Of a DNA stretch of 14,486 nt, positions 5,459-14,006 are shown in pieces; positions within the stretch are counted from its first letter, which is position 1; the number at the start of each line of letters is the position of its first letter. The DNA lies in the NCBI GenBank assembly GCA_021158425.1, contig JAGGUR010000148.1, forward strand, positions 1 to 14,486, written 5' to 3'. A program made the translations under genes and the position numbers. The DNA comes from Candidatus Cloacimonadota bacterium (GTDB lineage Bacteria > Cloacimonadota > Cloacimonadia > JGIOTU-2). The notes beneath the pieces are model-generated. The model did not search any database. It was not told the DNA's origin and saw only the letters and a program-made list of their open reading frames with translations.

Positions 5459-8400
5459 TTAAACCTCTATAATGTTTTTCTCTATTTTTGGATAAATTTC
5501 ATCAATCGTTTTCTGAATTTCTATCGTCTTTTGAAGAGATGTAACAATCTTGCAATAATGCTTTATATCATCAAGGGATAATATTCTGTCTTTTTTATCC
5601 TTCAGCCATTTATGACAAACTTTATAACCGCCTATCTGATATTCCCACACTTCATTTGAAATACCATCAAAATGTTGGGCTTGATTGATATATACACGAT
5701 TTTCATTCTCATCATATCTCAATTTTTCAACCCGGTTATCACCTTTTATATGGAACTTTGCAATCGGCGTATCAAGTTCATCTGATTTAAGTAAATGTAA
5801 TTGGGCAAGTTTTTCTCCATATTCTGCCATTTTTATAAAAAGTTCATACTTCTTTGTAAAAGGAATTCTTGGAAAATCTATTTTTAAAAACTCTGCATAT
5901 TTTGTCCTATAAGTATTGGAGTAGAGAACACCATAAATATAATAGAAAATCTCTTCTGGTGTGGGTTCTCTTTTGTAGATTGCAGTCAATTGTTTAATTA
6001 CAACTGGAGATAGATTCGGTTCTTTTGTTTTATAATCTTCTCGTGAATCAAATACCATCATTGGTGTAATGTATTTCTTTTTCTCTTTAGGTTTGCTATT
6101 TTTATAGAGGTAAAGTGGGAAAAGATAATTTATATCAAGAGAAGTAATAGATGTTGCACCAGCTATAATCTTATCTGTTACAAAAGCATATTTCCAACTT
6201 TCCGAACTTCTTGAGCGACGAATAGTTATCAATCCCAGATTTTCCTGCATCATATGATGCATAACTTCTCTACGGGGGCGTTCAATTATTTCATCATGAT
6301 AGAATATCCATCTGACATCAAAAGGTCTGTACAGAATTTTAGTGGTTTTCTCTTTCCATTTTTCCTCTTCTTGTATATTTTCACGGGCAGTACTTAATTT
6401 CCAGTTTGGTTTATCATTTAGTCTAAATGTTTGCTTTATAATTTCATCAGGAAGGTTTTTATTGCAAATCATTCTAATTCTTCTCATTAGTGCTTGTTTA
6501 TCAAAATCTATCACAAAATTGTCCCGTGATGTTACAATTCCAACACTATTCACAGGAAATACTTCGGTTATTTTCGGATATTTATTGTAATTTCCCAAAA
6601 GCTTTTCATTCATTGGAATAAAGAGATATAATTCAGATTTTGGTGATAACTTCTGCCATTTTGTTGTTTTTATATCATTGTTTAAGAGCCAATCATCACA
6701 CTTGTATTTTCGCGAACCCCACAATTCGGCGTGATAGACATTGCACTTATGCTTCTTTGGCTTTTCTTTGGGTGGCTTTTCTACAAATAAATTTTTTTGT
6801 GGCGAAGGACGAAACATAGGATGTAATGGTTCGTTTTTCCTTTCCTGTCTTTTTACAAAGAGAGCAATAGCTACACCCTGCCTGATATCAAACACATTTT
6901 CATCTTTTGAACCATCTGGGCATTTCTCTTTTTTCAAACTATTCCCATGTAAATTCAGAAGATAAATCTCATCAAAACTTTTCATCAGGGATTGTCTCAT
7001 ACCTCGGAATGTAGGATTATCAAGGTAGCTGTGATTTGTTATGAACCCTAAAACGCCTTCGCCTGTTTGGTCTATTTTCCATTGTGCAAAGCGGATAAAC
7101 TTTACATAATCATCTTGAAGCCATTTCGGATTTCTTTCGCCAAGTGGCTTACTATCAACAAATTTGTAATTCTCAATAAGGTTGCCTATCCAGGTTTTTA
7201 CTTTCTTTCTTTTTTCTTTTCCATTCTTTGTCCTGATTGTGATGTATTTTTCGCTTGCATTTGCAGAATGTCCTGCATACGGCGGATTGCCAAGAATAAC
7301 TAAAATAGGTACTTCCTTTTTTACCTTGCCTGCAAGATGAGATTCTTCAGAGAGTGAAGACATCCCCGGCAAGTCGGTTTGCGCAAGGTCTTCCATTTCC
7401 AATGTATTTGTAAGATAAAGTTTGAATCTATCATCCTTCTGGAGTTTATACCCAAGTTCTTCCAGAAGAAAAGACATCTTCAGATGACCAACAGCATACG
7501 GAGCCATCATCAGCTCAAAAGCATAGAAATTTTTAAGGATATGCTCTTTGATAAAATTATCTTTCCCACCTTCGCCATATTTTGCAGTAAATTCTTTAAC
7601 TGCTACTTTGGTTGCTTCTGCTAAAAAGGTAAGTGTTCCAGCAGCCGGGTCTAAAACTGTAACTGATTCACTTGCCAACCCTTCAGGTCTATTAAAATGC
7701 TTTTTCAATATCTGATGCAGAGAACGAACTATATAGGACACGACTGGTTCAGGAGTGTAATACACGCCTCGCTTTTCTCTTGTTCTTGGGTCATATTCAG
7801 CCAGAAATGTTTCATAAAAATGCACGATTGGGTCTTTCCCTTTGGCTTCATGAAAATATTGACGAAGAATCTTTTTAACATCAGTAACAGCGAGGACTTC
7901 TGAGATGTCATCTATAATACATTCCATCTGAGGAGGCAGGTCTCCAAGGGAAATAAATTTAAAAACATCCTTTAATATTCCAATAGTATGTGGTATTTTA
8001 TCATAAGCAAGTTTTCTATTGAAGGTATTTTCAGAACGGGTTCTAGCAGCAAAAAGTCCATAAGTTATTGTTTGTGAATACAAATCTGCAAAATCTCTTT
8101 TTGATAGACCGCTGATTAGATACTTTTGAAATGCTTCATAAAAGCCGATTATAAAGCCTTTACCTTTTTCTTTCAGTTCCTCAGCAATAACCTCATCTTT
8201 AAGGAAGCGTGTTCGCTTTGCTAACTCCAATGCTAAATTTCTGGCATCTTTAACCTTTGGTAGAGAGAAGGAAAAAAATTTTTCAAGAAGCCCCAAAAAG
8301 TCTTTCTCATTTTTTATTTCCAAAAAACTCTCTGGTGCATATCCGCCAACAAATGGCCTGGCAATCTGAACTCTATCTATCAAAGAGCCATTCCGATAAA

Positions 8401-8731
8401 GTCTGAACTCAAAAAAGTTAGTCAATATCAAGTTAGGAAAGGTATGACGATAGCGTTTCAATTGTTCAGAAACTTCTACAAAATCCAGGTTTTCAATTGC
8501 GGGTGCTTTTGCTTCAAAATATCCAATTATATGCAGTTTTCCATCCCAGATTCTAAAATCTGGATTGCCTGCTTCGGTTTTCTTTGGTAAAGTTGTTATA
8601 TAAATTTCTTTTTTATTAGTACTTTTAGCATATTCATTTAACATCTCTGCGAGCACAGAGTAATAGCTCTCTTCCCTTGCATCGCCTTGACTTGCTACGG
8701 CAAAAATTTTCTTTAGATATGATTTTAGCAT
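5459..8731 (-). CDS. Single-chain restriction-modification enzyme: nuclease, N6-adenine methyltransferase and specificity domain (Type IIG / Type ISP-like)
   Basis: A 1090-residue enzyme expected to recognise one DNA site, methylate adenine in it and cut unmodified DNA. N-terminal PD-(D/E)XK nuclease: NPDF with D58, then YFEAK with E73 and K75. A helical linker (about 160-320) leads to the methyltransferase: GVYYTPEPVVSYIV at 322-335, SAM-binding DPAAGTL at 361-367, FYAFELMMAPYAVGHLK at 402-418, catalytic NPPY at 482-485. The C-terminal part contains YRPFDVRWIFYHDEIIERPRRE and FPRIPFTKKYELF, conserved in the Type ISP C-terminal target-recognition family. No helicase motifs are seen, so it is not a full Type ISP translocating enzyme such as LlaGI. 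AGGGAT precedes the ATG; the upstream gene stops one base before it. No breaks or missing catalytic residues. PglX of BREX is related in layout, but no BREX genes are nearby. Confidence 0.92.
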   Translation of the reverse strand: MLKSYLKKIFAVASQGDAREESYYSVLAEMLNEYAKSTNKKEIYITTLPKKTEAGNPDFRIWDGKLHIIGYFEAKAPAIENLDFVEVSEQLKRYRHTFPNLILTNFFEFRLYRNGSLIDRVQIARPFVGGYAPESFLEIKNEKDFLGLLEKFFSFSLPKVKDARNLALELAKRTRFLKDEVIAEELKEKGKGFIIGFYEAFQKYLISGLSKRDFADLYSQTITYGLFAARTRSENTFNRKLAYDKIPHTIGILKDVFKFISLGDLPPQMECIIDDISEVLAVTDVKKILRQYFHEAKGKDPIVHFYETFLAEYDPRTREKRGVYYTPEPVVSYIVRSLHQILKKHFNRPEGLASESVTVLDPAAGTLTFLAEATKVAVKEFTAKYGEGGKDNFIKEHILKNFYAFELMMAPYAVGHLKMSFLLEELGYKLQKDDRFKLYLTNTLEMEDLAQTDLPGMSSLSEESHLAGKVKKEVPILVILGNPPYAGHSANASEKYITIRTKNGKEKRKKVKTWIGNLIENYKFVDSKPLGERNPKWLQDDYVKFIRFAQWKIDQTGEGVLGFITNHSYLDNPTFRGMRQSLMKSFDEIYLLNLHGNSLKKEKCPDGSKDENVFDIRQGVAIALFVKRQERKNEPLHPMFRPSPQKNLFVEKPPKEKPKKHKCNVYHAELWGSRKYKCDDWLLNNDIKTTKWQKLSPKSELYLFIPMNEKLLGNYNKYPKITEVFPVNSVGIVTSRDNFVIDFDKQALMRRIRMICNKNLPDEIIKQTFRLNDKPNWKLSTARENIQEEEKWKEKTTKILYRPFDVRWIFYHDEIIERPRREVMHHMMQENLGLITIRRSRSSESWKYAFVTDKIIAGATSITSLDINYLFPLYLYKNSKPKEKKKYITPMMVFDSREDYKTKEPNLSPVVIKQLTAIYKREPTPEEIFYYIYGVLYSNTYRTKYAEFLKIDFPRIPFTKKYELFIKMAEYGEKLAQLHLLKSDELDTPIAKFHIKGDNRVEKLRYDENENRVYINQAQHFDGISNEVWEYQIGGYKVCHKWLKDKKDRILSLDDIKHYCKIVTSLQKTIEIQKTIDEIYPKIEKNIIEV

Positions 8732-8732
8732 T

Positions 8733-9290
8733 TTATCCCTTTAATTTATTTCTCTTCACCATTCCTAAAATATACCTGCCATCTCTTGCTAAAACCTCAT
8801 AGTTTCTATCATAGGGAACTGAAAGTAATGGCTTAAGTTTCGTGTTTTCGTTCTGCCATGAGTATTTTACTTCACCGATAAAAATTGTGTGGTCACCACT
8901 TCTTATTTGTGATATAGTTTTACATTCAAAATTTGCAACTGCATCCAGCAAAATAGGAATATCAGAGAGTTTCCCTCTTCCAACTTTAATATTAAATTCC
9001 TTAATCTTGTCAATATCTCTGCCAGATGTAATACCACAGGCAAGGGTCTGTTCTGCCATTTTGGTTGAAGGAATTGCTAAAACAAATTTCCTGTTCTCAG
9101 ATAAAAGTTTATAAGAAAATCGTGTTTGCTTTATAGAAATGGCAAACATCGGGGGCTCAAATGAGGTATGCATAAACCATTGCAAAGTAATAATATTGGG
9201 TCTACTATCCTCTGATTTCGAAACGACTAATGCCAAACGGGCTGGCTTATTCATTCTTTTTATAGCATCTACTCTACTACATTCTATCAT
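8733..9290 (-). CDS. Flavin-reductase-like FMN-binding split-barrel protein
   Basis: A 185-residue protein of the flavin reductase-like family (FMN-binding split barrel). Matching segments are RPNIITLQWFMHTSFEPPMFAISI (about residues 30-53, the substrate/flavin loop), FVLAIPSTKMAEQ (69-81) and GDHTIFIGEV (132-141), the family's typical final-strand motif. Members bind FMN and use NAD(P)H to reduce flavin or other electron acceptors in the cytoplasm; the acceptor is not known here. The start at 9290 overlaps the previous stop as ATGA, with AGGGAT just upstream; a longer frame reaching 9371 lies inside the neighbouring gene and is rejected. Its stop overlaps the ribosome site of the restriction-enzyme gene, so the three are probably translated together. 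Confidence 0.88.
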   Translation of the reverse strand: MIECSRVDAIKRMNKPARLALVVSKSEDSRPNIITLQWFMHTSFEPPMFAISIKQTRFSYKLLSENRKFVLAIPSTKMAEQTLACGITSGRDIDKIKEFNIKVGRGKLSDIPILLDAVANFECKTISQIRSGDHTIFIGEVKYSWQNENTKLKPLLSVPYDRNYEVLARDGRYILGMVKRNKLKG

Positions 9291-11323
9291 AATAATCCCT
9301 TTCTCCGTCTGATAAAAAGTTCTGAGGAAATTAATAAAATTGCAACAACAGGAATATACCATTTTTTCCACAATTCAATTTCTGTGGTTAATACAATTTG
9401 CTTCGGCTCTCTTCTTATAGTTAGCAAATTTTCAAAATCTTCTTCGTCCTCAACAATTTTACCATCTGTTTGGGATGCAATGAATTTTAGGAACGAGGTA
9501 TTAATTCCAGTAGAACTTTCTTCAAGGGGAAGAGGTTCAATCAAGAATTCGCCTTTATCAACAAGCAAATTATTCCCTAATACACATTCTACTTTATAAT
9601 GGTATTTTCCTTTTGTCAAGCCATCTAAAGTAGTCAAATACTTATTATCTTGTTCAGTTAAGTATTTTTCTATAATTTCATCATCTTTTTTTACTTTTAG
9701 TAAAACATCCTGATTTGAAATCGTATTCATTCTTTCGTCAAAAATCAAAGCGGAAAAATCTACTGGTTCACCTTCCATATACTGAAGTTTATCTGTTGCA
9801 CAAATAAAACGCTTCTTAATATCAGTATTGATAAGCCATTGGACAATTGAATTAAAGAACTCATCAAACCACTCACTTTGCGGGTCCTCCCACATTTTCC
9901 AAAGATAGAGACTGTTTGCAGCAAGCATCAAAACATTTCCATCAAAATATGATGAAAATGCAATAACAGGATTCTGAGTTGGCAAATCTGCAACTGCAAG
10001 AACCTCGGCATTTTTCTGTGGAGAATAGAAATAGGCAGAAATTGGTGGAAGTTCTTCCAATATTTTTTTCATTTCTTTTCCGCTTTCTCTAATTGAAAAT
10101 GTTTTATAATCATCAGCCAATGAGGTAAGTAATAAATTCACGCTAACTTCTTTTACATACTTACTCTGATATAATGGTAATATATCATTTAATTTTTTAT
10201 CAACTTTATCAATATACAGTATATTCCCACCCCGTTTGACAAAATTCTTTATCTCATTATATATTTTATCTGTAAAACCGAACCTATTTCTATTATGCAT
10301 TATTAAGAGGTCAGATTGAACCAGAAAATCCGCCACAGAAACTTTATCATTCTCTAAATAATAGCCATCTTTCCGTTTCTCAATAAGATTAACTTTCAGC
10401 TTTTCATTTTTTGCCAAAGCTTTATGAATAAATGCGATGTCCCAATTTAATTGTGAAGTTATAATGAGTATTTGAGCACGATCTTTCACAACATTTAGCA
10501 AGAATTCTCTTTGATTATTAATAAGATTTGATTCATTTTCTCCTTTCAATTCCACGGAAATTCTCATCTTTTTAAATCCGATATTCGTTGGTGTGTATGA
10601 AATCAGAAATTCATTTGATTTTCCTATATTTGAAAAATTCTTGCTGGAAACCAATTTATCCTCATCCCACAATTTCACAAGAATATCTTTGCCATACAGA
10701 TTACCTTCTACTACAACCTTTATCTCAGTTTCTGTATTAAGATAGACGGGATTATTTGTAATAACATCTTTTATCGCTATATCTAAATACTTTGGATTTT
10801 CCCCAAGAATAGCTACTGAAACTGGTATATTAATCTCTTTCAATACAGGAAAGTTATTGTTGTTATGATTTAGTCCGTCTGAAACAAGAATTATATCAGA
10901 AAGGTTCTGGCCTTTTTCCTTTTTTTGAATTTCATTTAATGAAAGAAAAATATCTGTTTTTAGAGTATCGCTTTGTAGTCCATTACTAAAATTATAAATT
11001 TTATAATTAATATTTTTTTTATTAAGAAAGTCTTCTAATTTTGAAACAAATTCTTTTGAAATCGTCTTTTTTGTCATCTCGTTTGCAAAGATTTGATTCA
11101 TGCTTCCACTTATATCAAGTGCAATTGCTGAAAAAGGTTGTTGTTTTTTCCCCCTATGAAAATGTAGGGTTGGAGTTATCAAAAGTATCAGTACAATAAA
11201 GAAGAACGAAAAGCGAATTATACCAAGTATCCACTTTAAAGAGGTTGAGATATGCGGATTTGTCTTATGATAGTAAAAAAAAACAAGTAATGCTGATATA
11301 ATTGCTAAAACAAAAAAAATCAT
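9287..11323 (-). CDS. Membrane-anchored VWA domain protein with amidotransferase-like domain
   Basis: A 678-residue protein resembling Bacteroidetes-type VWA/'glutamine amidotransferase-like' membrane proteins near the BatA group. Two N-terminal hydrophobic segments (about 1-18 and 30-50) and one C-terminal helix (about 656-671, followed by basic RRRKG) bracket a large soluble part. VWA domain: metal-site motif DISGSM with D70, S72 and S74, then DIILVSDG at 143-150. Beta-rich Ig-like region at about 180-280, then a Rossmann-like segment (RAQILIITSQLNWDIAFIHKAL from 282; LLIMHNRNRFGF at 339-350; FVKRGGNILYI) with the fold of class I amidotransferases but no visible catalytic cysteine-histidine pair. 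Topology suggests the soluble part lies in the periplasm. It follows rnc after two bases. Function is unproven; envelope stress or complex assembly is plausible. Confidence 0.85.
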   Translation of the reverse strand: MIFFVLAIISALLVFFYYHKTNPHISTSLKWILGIIRFSFFFIVLILLITPTLHFHRGKKQQPFSAIALDISGSMNQIFANEMTKKTISKEFVSKLEDFLNKKNINYKIYNFSNGLQSDTLKTDIFLSLNEIQKKEKGQNLSDIILVSDGLNHNNNNFPVLKEINIPVSVAILGENPKYLDIAIKDVITNNPVYLNTETEIKVVVEGNLYGKDILVKLWDEDKLVSSKNFSNIGKSNEFLISYTPTNIGFKKMRISVELKGENESNLINNQREFLLNVVKDRAQILIITSQLNWDIAFIHKALAKNEKLKVNLIEKRKDGYYLENDKVSVADFLVQSDLLIMHNRNRFGFTDKIYNEIKNFVKRGGNILYIDKVDKKLNDILPLYQSKYVKEVSVNLLLTSLADDYKTFSIRESGKEMKKILEELPPISAYFYSPQKNAEVLAVADLPTQNPVIAFSSYFDGNVLMLAANSLYLWKMWEDPQSEWFDEFFNSIVQWLINTDIKKRFICATDKLQYMEGEPVDFSALIFDERMNTISNQDVLLKVKKDDEIIEKYLTEQDNKYLTTLDGLTKGKYHYKVECVLGNNLLVDKGEFLIEPLPLEESSTGINTSFLKFIASQTDGKIVEDEEDFENLLTIRREPKQIVLTTEIELWKKWYIPVVAILLISSELFIRRRKGLL

Positions 11324-11325
11324 TG

Positions 11326-12105
11326 CTAAATCTTCTTAACAATTTTTAATCTTTTTACTAAATTCATTGCAGCATTTTGCTCAGCTGCTTTTTTAGTTTT
11401 CCCATTTCCTTTTGATTTATACTTATCAATCACTTTTACTTTAACATAAAACCTTTTTCTGTGCTCTGGACCAGATGCTTTTATTATTTCATATTCAGGA
11501 TTTTCCCCAAATTTAGATTGAGACCACTCCTGTAAGTAACTTTTGAAGTTTTTTAAATCTTCGGCATTTACCTCATTTTCCCAATTGCTTAATATAGTAT
11601 TTTCAATAACATATTTGGTTTCCACATAAGAGCTATCTAAAAATATTGCCGCAAATAGTGATTCCATAGCATCCGAGTTGATAGAAATATTTTTTCTCAA
11701 TTTATTCTTCAACCCATTATCACCAATGAGAATATATTTACTAAGTCCAATCTCTTTGGATTTTTTGTATAGGAAATTTTTACTTATTATTTTTGAGCGT
11801 ATTTTTGATAAATTGCCTTCATTTTCATCTGGAAATTTGTTATACAAGAATTCCGAAACAATTAATTCTAAAACAGAGTCACCTAAAAATTCCATTGTTT
11901 CAGATTTATTTCCAGCTGGAGATTTATTGGTTTTTATTCCCTCTTTAAAGGACTTATGTGTTAATGCATTTTCTAATAATTTTTTATTTTTAAATGAGTA
12001 GTTTATTTTCTTTTCTAAATCATTAAGAGATTTTCTCCAATTATTTATTTTTTTATCGTGGTTTGAAATAATTTTTCCAACAGCGTCATTTTTATTTTGT
12101 TTCAT
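11326..12105 (-). CDS. rnc: Ribonuclease III
   Basis: Cleaves double-stranded RNA in rRNA and mRNA maturation. The 259-residue protein has a short basic extension (1-30), an RNase III domain with signature MEFLGDSVLE at 71-80 (catalytic E72 and D76), the second catalytic pair D145 and E148 in NSDAMESLFAAIFLD, and a C-terminal double-stranded RNA-binding domain (about 187-255) ending in GNGKTKKAAEQNAAMNLV. Both catalytic pairs are intact. Start at the ATG 12105 is preferred (GGAA just upstream); a TTG three codons earlier is possible. It follows fabG, acpP and fabF in the conserved order. The 267 bases separating it from fabF, unusual for this cluster, hold two repeats. Confidence 0.95.
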   Translation of the reverse strand: MKQNKNDAVGKIISNHDKKINNWRKSLNDLEKKINYSFKNKKLLENALTHKSFKEGIKTNKSPAGNKSETMEFLGDSVLELIVSEFLYNKFPDENEGNLSKIRSKIISKNFLYKKSKEIGLSKYILIGDNGLKNKLRKNISINSDAMESLFAAIFLDSSYVETKYVIENTILSNWENEVNAEDLKNFKSYLQEWSQSKFGENPEYEIIKASGPEHRKRFYVKVKVIDKYKSKGNGKTKKAAEQNAAMNLVKRLKIVKKI

Positions 12106-12129
12106 ATTTTCCAATTTATTTTACTGTAT

Positions 12130-12190
12130 CGGTCTCGGTCAGTCTTGGCGGGGCCAAGCCCCGACAGGCGCCCAGACGGAAAGGTTCGTC
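12130..12190. repeat. GC-rich hairpin repeat, copy C, between fabF and rnc
   Basis: Starts CGGTCTCGGTCAGTCTTGGC and ends AGACGGAAAGG. The middle holds a perfect stem CGGGGC/GCCCCG with a 3-base loop (12149-12163). The ends match the copies at 4073-4104 and 4548-4589, and the middle is copy-specific. It lies just upstream of the rnc start. Confidence 0.7.
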
Positions 12191-12311
12191 AACTAATAAT
12201 AAAGAGTATAATAATATTTTTAATTCTGAACCAATTTTATTGAGATTTGTTAAAGTTTTAAGAATATCTTTTCAATAATTTCTTAATATTTAAAGTAATC
12301 TGTGCCTATCT

Positions 12312-12363
12312 GTTCGCCCTCAGTAGTCACGATGAAGTCAAGACGAAGAGTAAAAAGGCGGAC
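12312..12363. repeat. Possible second intergenic palindrome downstream of fabF
   Basis: GTTCGCC (12312-12318) can pair with GGCGGAC (12357-12363), one G-U pair included, around a 38-base loop that is more GC-rich than the surrounding DNA. It starts ten bases after the fabF stop. Without a run of T it is not a convincing terminator; a repeat is more likely. Confidence 0.4.
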
Positions 12364-12372
12364 GGCTAAATA

Positions 12373-13605
12373 TTAACTCAATCTTTTGAAAATAAGGACA
12401 GCATTATGGCCTCCGAAACCGAAAGAGTTAGTCATTCCATACTCAATTTGCAAATCAATGGTTTTTTTAGGATTATAATCCAAATCACATTCAGGGTCGG
12501 GTGTAAAAAGATTAATTGTCGGATGGATCTTCTGCTCTTGAATTGATTTCACTAAAATAAGTGCTTCAACAGCTCCAGCAGCGCCTAAGGTATGTCCAAT
12601 CATAGACTTTGAAGAGTTAATCTTCAATTTGTATGCATGCTCACCAAAAACTGTTTTTATTGCAAGGGTTTCACATTTATCATTGAGTGGGGTTGATGTA
12701 CCGTGAGCATTTATATACTGAATATCTTGGGGTTGAATATTCGCATCTTGAAGGGCATTTCTCATTGCTTGTGCGCCACCGTCCCCGTTTGGTGCAGGCA
12801 TAGTTATATGAAACGCGTCACTGGTAGCACCGTATCCCACCATCTCGGCATATATCTTTGCTCCGCGTTTCTTAGCATGGTCATATTCTTCTAAAATAAT
12901 TGTCCCTGCTCCTTCTGAGAGCACAAATCCATCCCTTTCCAAATCAAATGGTCTGCTTGCTGTTTCTGGTGAATCATTTCGGACGGAAAGGGCTCTCATA
13001 GCAGAAAATCCGGCGAGTGTAAATGGAGTTACAGCTGCCTCAGCGCCACAAGCAATTACCACATCTGCTGCTCCAAACTTTATAGCTCTATAAGCCTCTC
13101 CTATTGCATTCGCACTTGAAGCACAGGCAGATGTAATATTGAAATTAATCCCTTTTGCATTAAAATGAATAGCAATTCTCCCAGCAGCTATATTTGATAT
13201 CATCATAGGGATAAAAAATGGACTGACTTTACGCGGTCCTCTTTTAAGAAAGACTGCTGTCTGATGTTCAAAAGTTTGCATTCCTCCAATTCCTGTTCCA
13301 GTTATCACGCCTAATTTCTTATGTTCAATAGAGCCTAAATCAGCATCTTCCATTGCCTGAATAGCAGATACTAATGCATAATGGCAGTATTGGTCCATTT
13401 TGCGTGCTTCTTTTCTATCTAAATACTCAAGTACATCAAAATTTTTTACTTGGCCAGCTATTTTTGAAGCAATCGCAGTATCAAGCCCTTCTACACGAGA
13501 AATACCTGATTTTCCCTGACACAGATTTTTCCAGGTCTCTTCTACACTATTTCCTAATGGATTTATTGTTCCTAATCCTGTTACAACAACTCTTTTGGGT
13601 TTCAT
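12373..13605 (-). CDS. fabF: 3-oxoacyl-[acyl-carrier-protein] synthase II
   Basis: Condensing enzyme of fatty acid elongation: joins malonyl-ACP to acyl-ACP with release of CO2, in the cytoplasm. The 410-residue protein matches FabF length. The catalytic triad is visible: C161 in TSACASSANAIGEAYRAI, H301 in INAHGTSTPLND and H338 in KSMIGHTLGAAGAVEA, with K333 nearby; the C-terminal GFGGHN (396-401) is also present. Start at 13605 (MKPKRVVVTGLG) is preferred over one 11 codons upstream because AAAGGA lies eight bases before it and because family members begin this way. It follows acpP by 107 bases, most of which is a nested palindrome. Nothing looks damaged. Confidence 0.97.
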   Translation of the reverse strand: MKPKRVVVTGLGTINPLGNSVEETWKNLCQGKSGISRVEGLDTAIASKIAGQVKNFDVLEYLDRKEARKMDQYCHYALVSAIQAMEDADLGSIEHKKLGVITGTGIGGMQTFEHQTAVFLKRGPRKVSPFFIPMMISNIAAGRIAIHFNAKGINFNITSACASSANAIGEAYRAIKFGAADVVIACGAEAAVTPFTLAGFSAMRALSVRNDSPETASRPFDLERDGFVLSEGAGTIILEEYDHAKKRGAKIYAEMVGYGATSDAFHITMPAPNGDGGAQAMRNALQDANIQPQDIQYINAHGTSTPLNDKCETLAIKTVFGEHAYKLKINSSKSMIGHTLGAAGAVEALILVKSIQEQKIHPTINLFTPDPECDLDYNPKKTIDLQIEYGMTNSFGFGGHNAVLIFKRLS

Positions 13606-13631
13606 TATTTTTCCTTTCAAAAAGAAGGAAA

Positions 13632-13707
13632 CCCACATCCCTGTCTATGTCATTTGTGAGTTTTGGGGACAAATGAAGGCAAACTGAACAGTAGACAGGT
13701 CTGTGGG
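13632..13707. repeat. Nested palindrome between acpP and fabF
   Basis: Outer arms CCCACATCCCTGTCTA (13632-13647) and TAGACAGGTCTGTGGG (13692-13707) pair in 14 of 16 positions. Inner arms TCATTTGT (13650-13657) and ACAAATGA (13669-13676) pair perfectly around an 11-base loop. It fills most of the intergenic space and would fold in the acpP-fabF transcript. Could be an attenuator, an RNase III site or a repeat element. Confidence 0.65.
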
Positions 13708-13712
13708 GGGTA

Positions 13713-13952
13713 TTATTTTAGTTTTTCTTCAAGATATTTAATCGCCTTGCCAACCGTAGTCAATTTTTCAGCATCCTCATCAGGAATTTCTATATCAAAC
13801 TCCTCCTCAAACTGCATAATCAATTCCACTGTGTCCAGAGAATCTGCGCCAAGGTCTTCAATGAAAGCAGCTTCATCTGTGACCTCATTTTCTGTCACGC
13901 CTAATTGAGTAGTTATGATTTCCTTTACTTTCTCTTTGATGCTTTCGTCCAT
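13713..13952 (-). CDS. acpP: Acyl carrier protein
   Basis: A 79-residue acidic protein carrying growing acyl chains on phosphopantetheine. The attachment site is S38 in [13 protein letters not shown], fully canonical. The remaining helices ([45 protein letters not shown]) match the family. AAAGGAGAAAG immediately upstream is a strong ribosome site. It lies between fabG and fabF as in most bacteria and supplies both enzymes with substrate. Confidence 0.98.
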   Translation of the reverse strand: MDESIKEKVKEIITTQLGVTENEVTDEAAFIEDLGADSLDTVELIMQFEEEFDIEIPDEDAEKLTTVGKAIKYLEEKLK

Positions 13953-14006
13953 TCTTTCTCCTTTATAGTATCCGCTTATATCGGAAATTACTAATTTCTT
14001 TTAATT

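Noticed and set aside
5459..8731. BREX phage-defence system (PglX-like methyltransferase)
   Set aside because: An N-terminal PD-(D/E)XK nuclease is fused to it and no BrxA, BrxB, BrxC, PglZ or BrxL gene is in the window.
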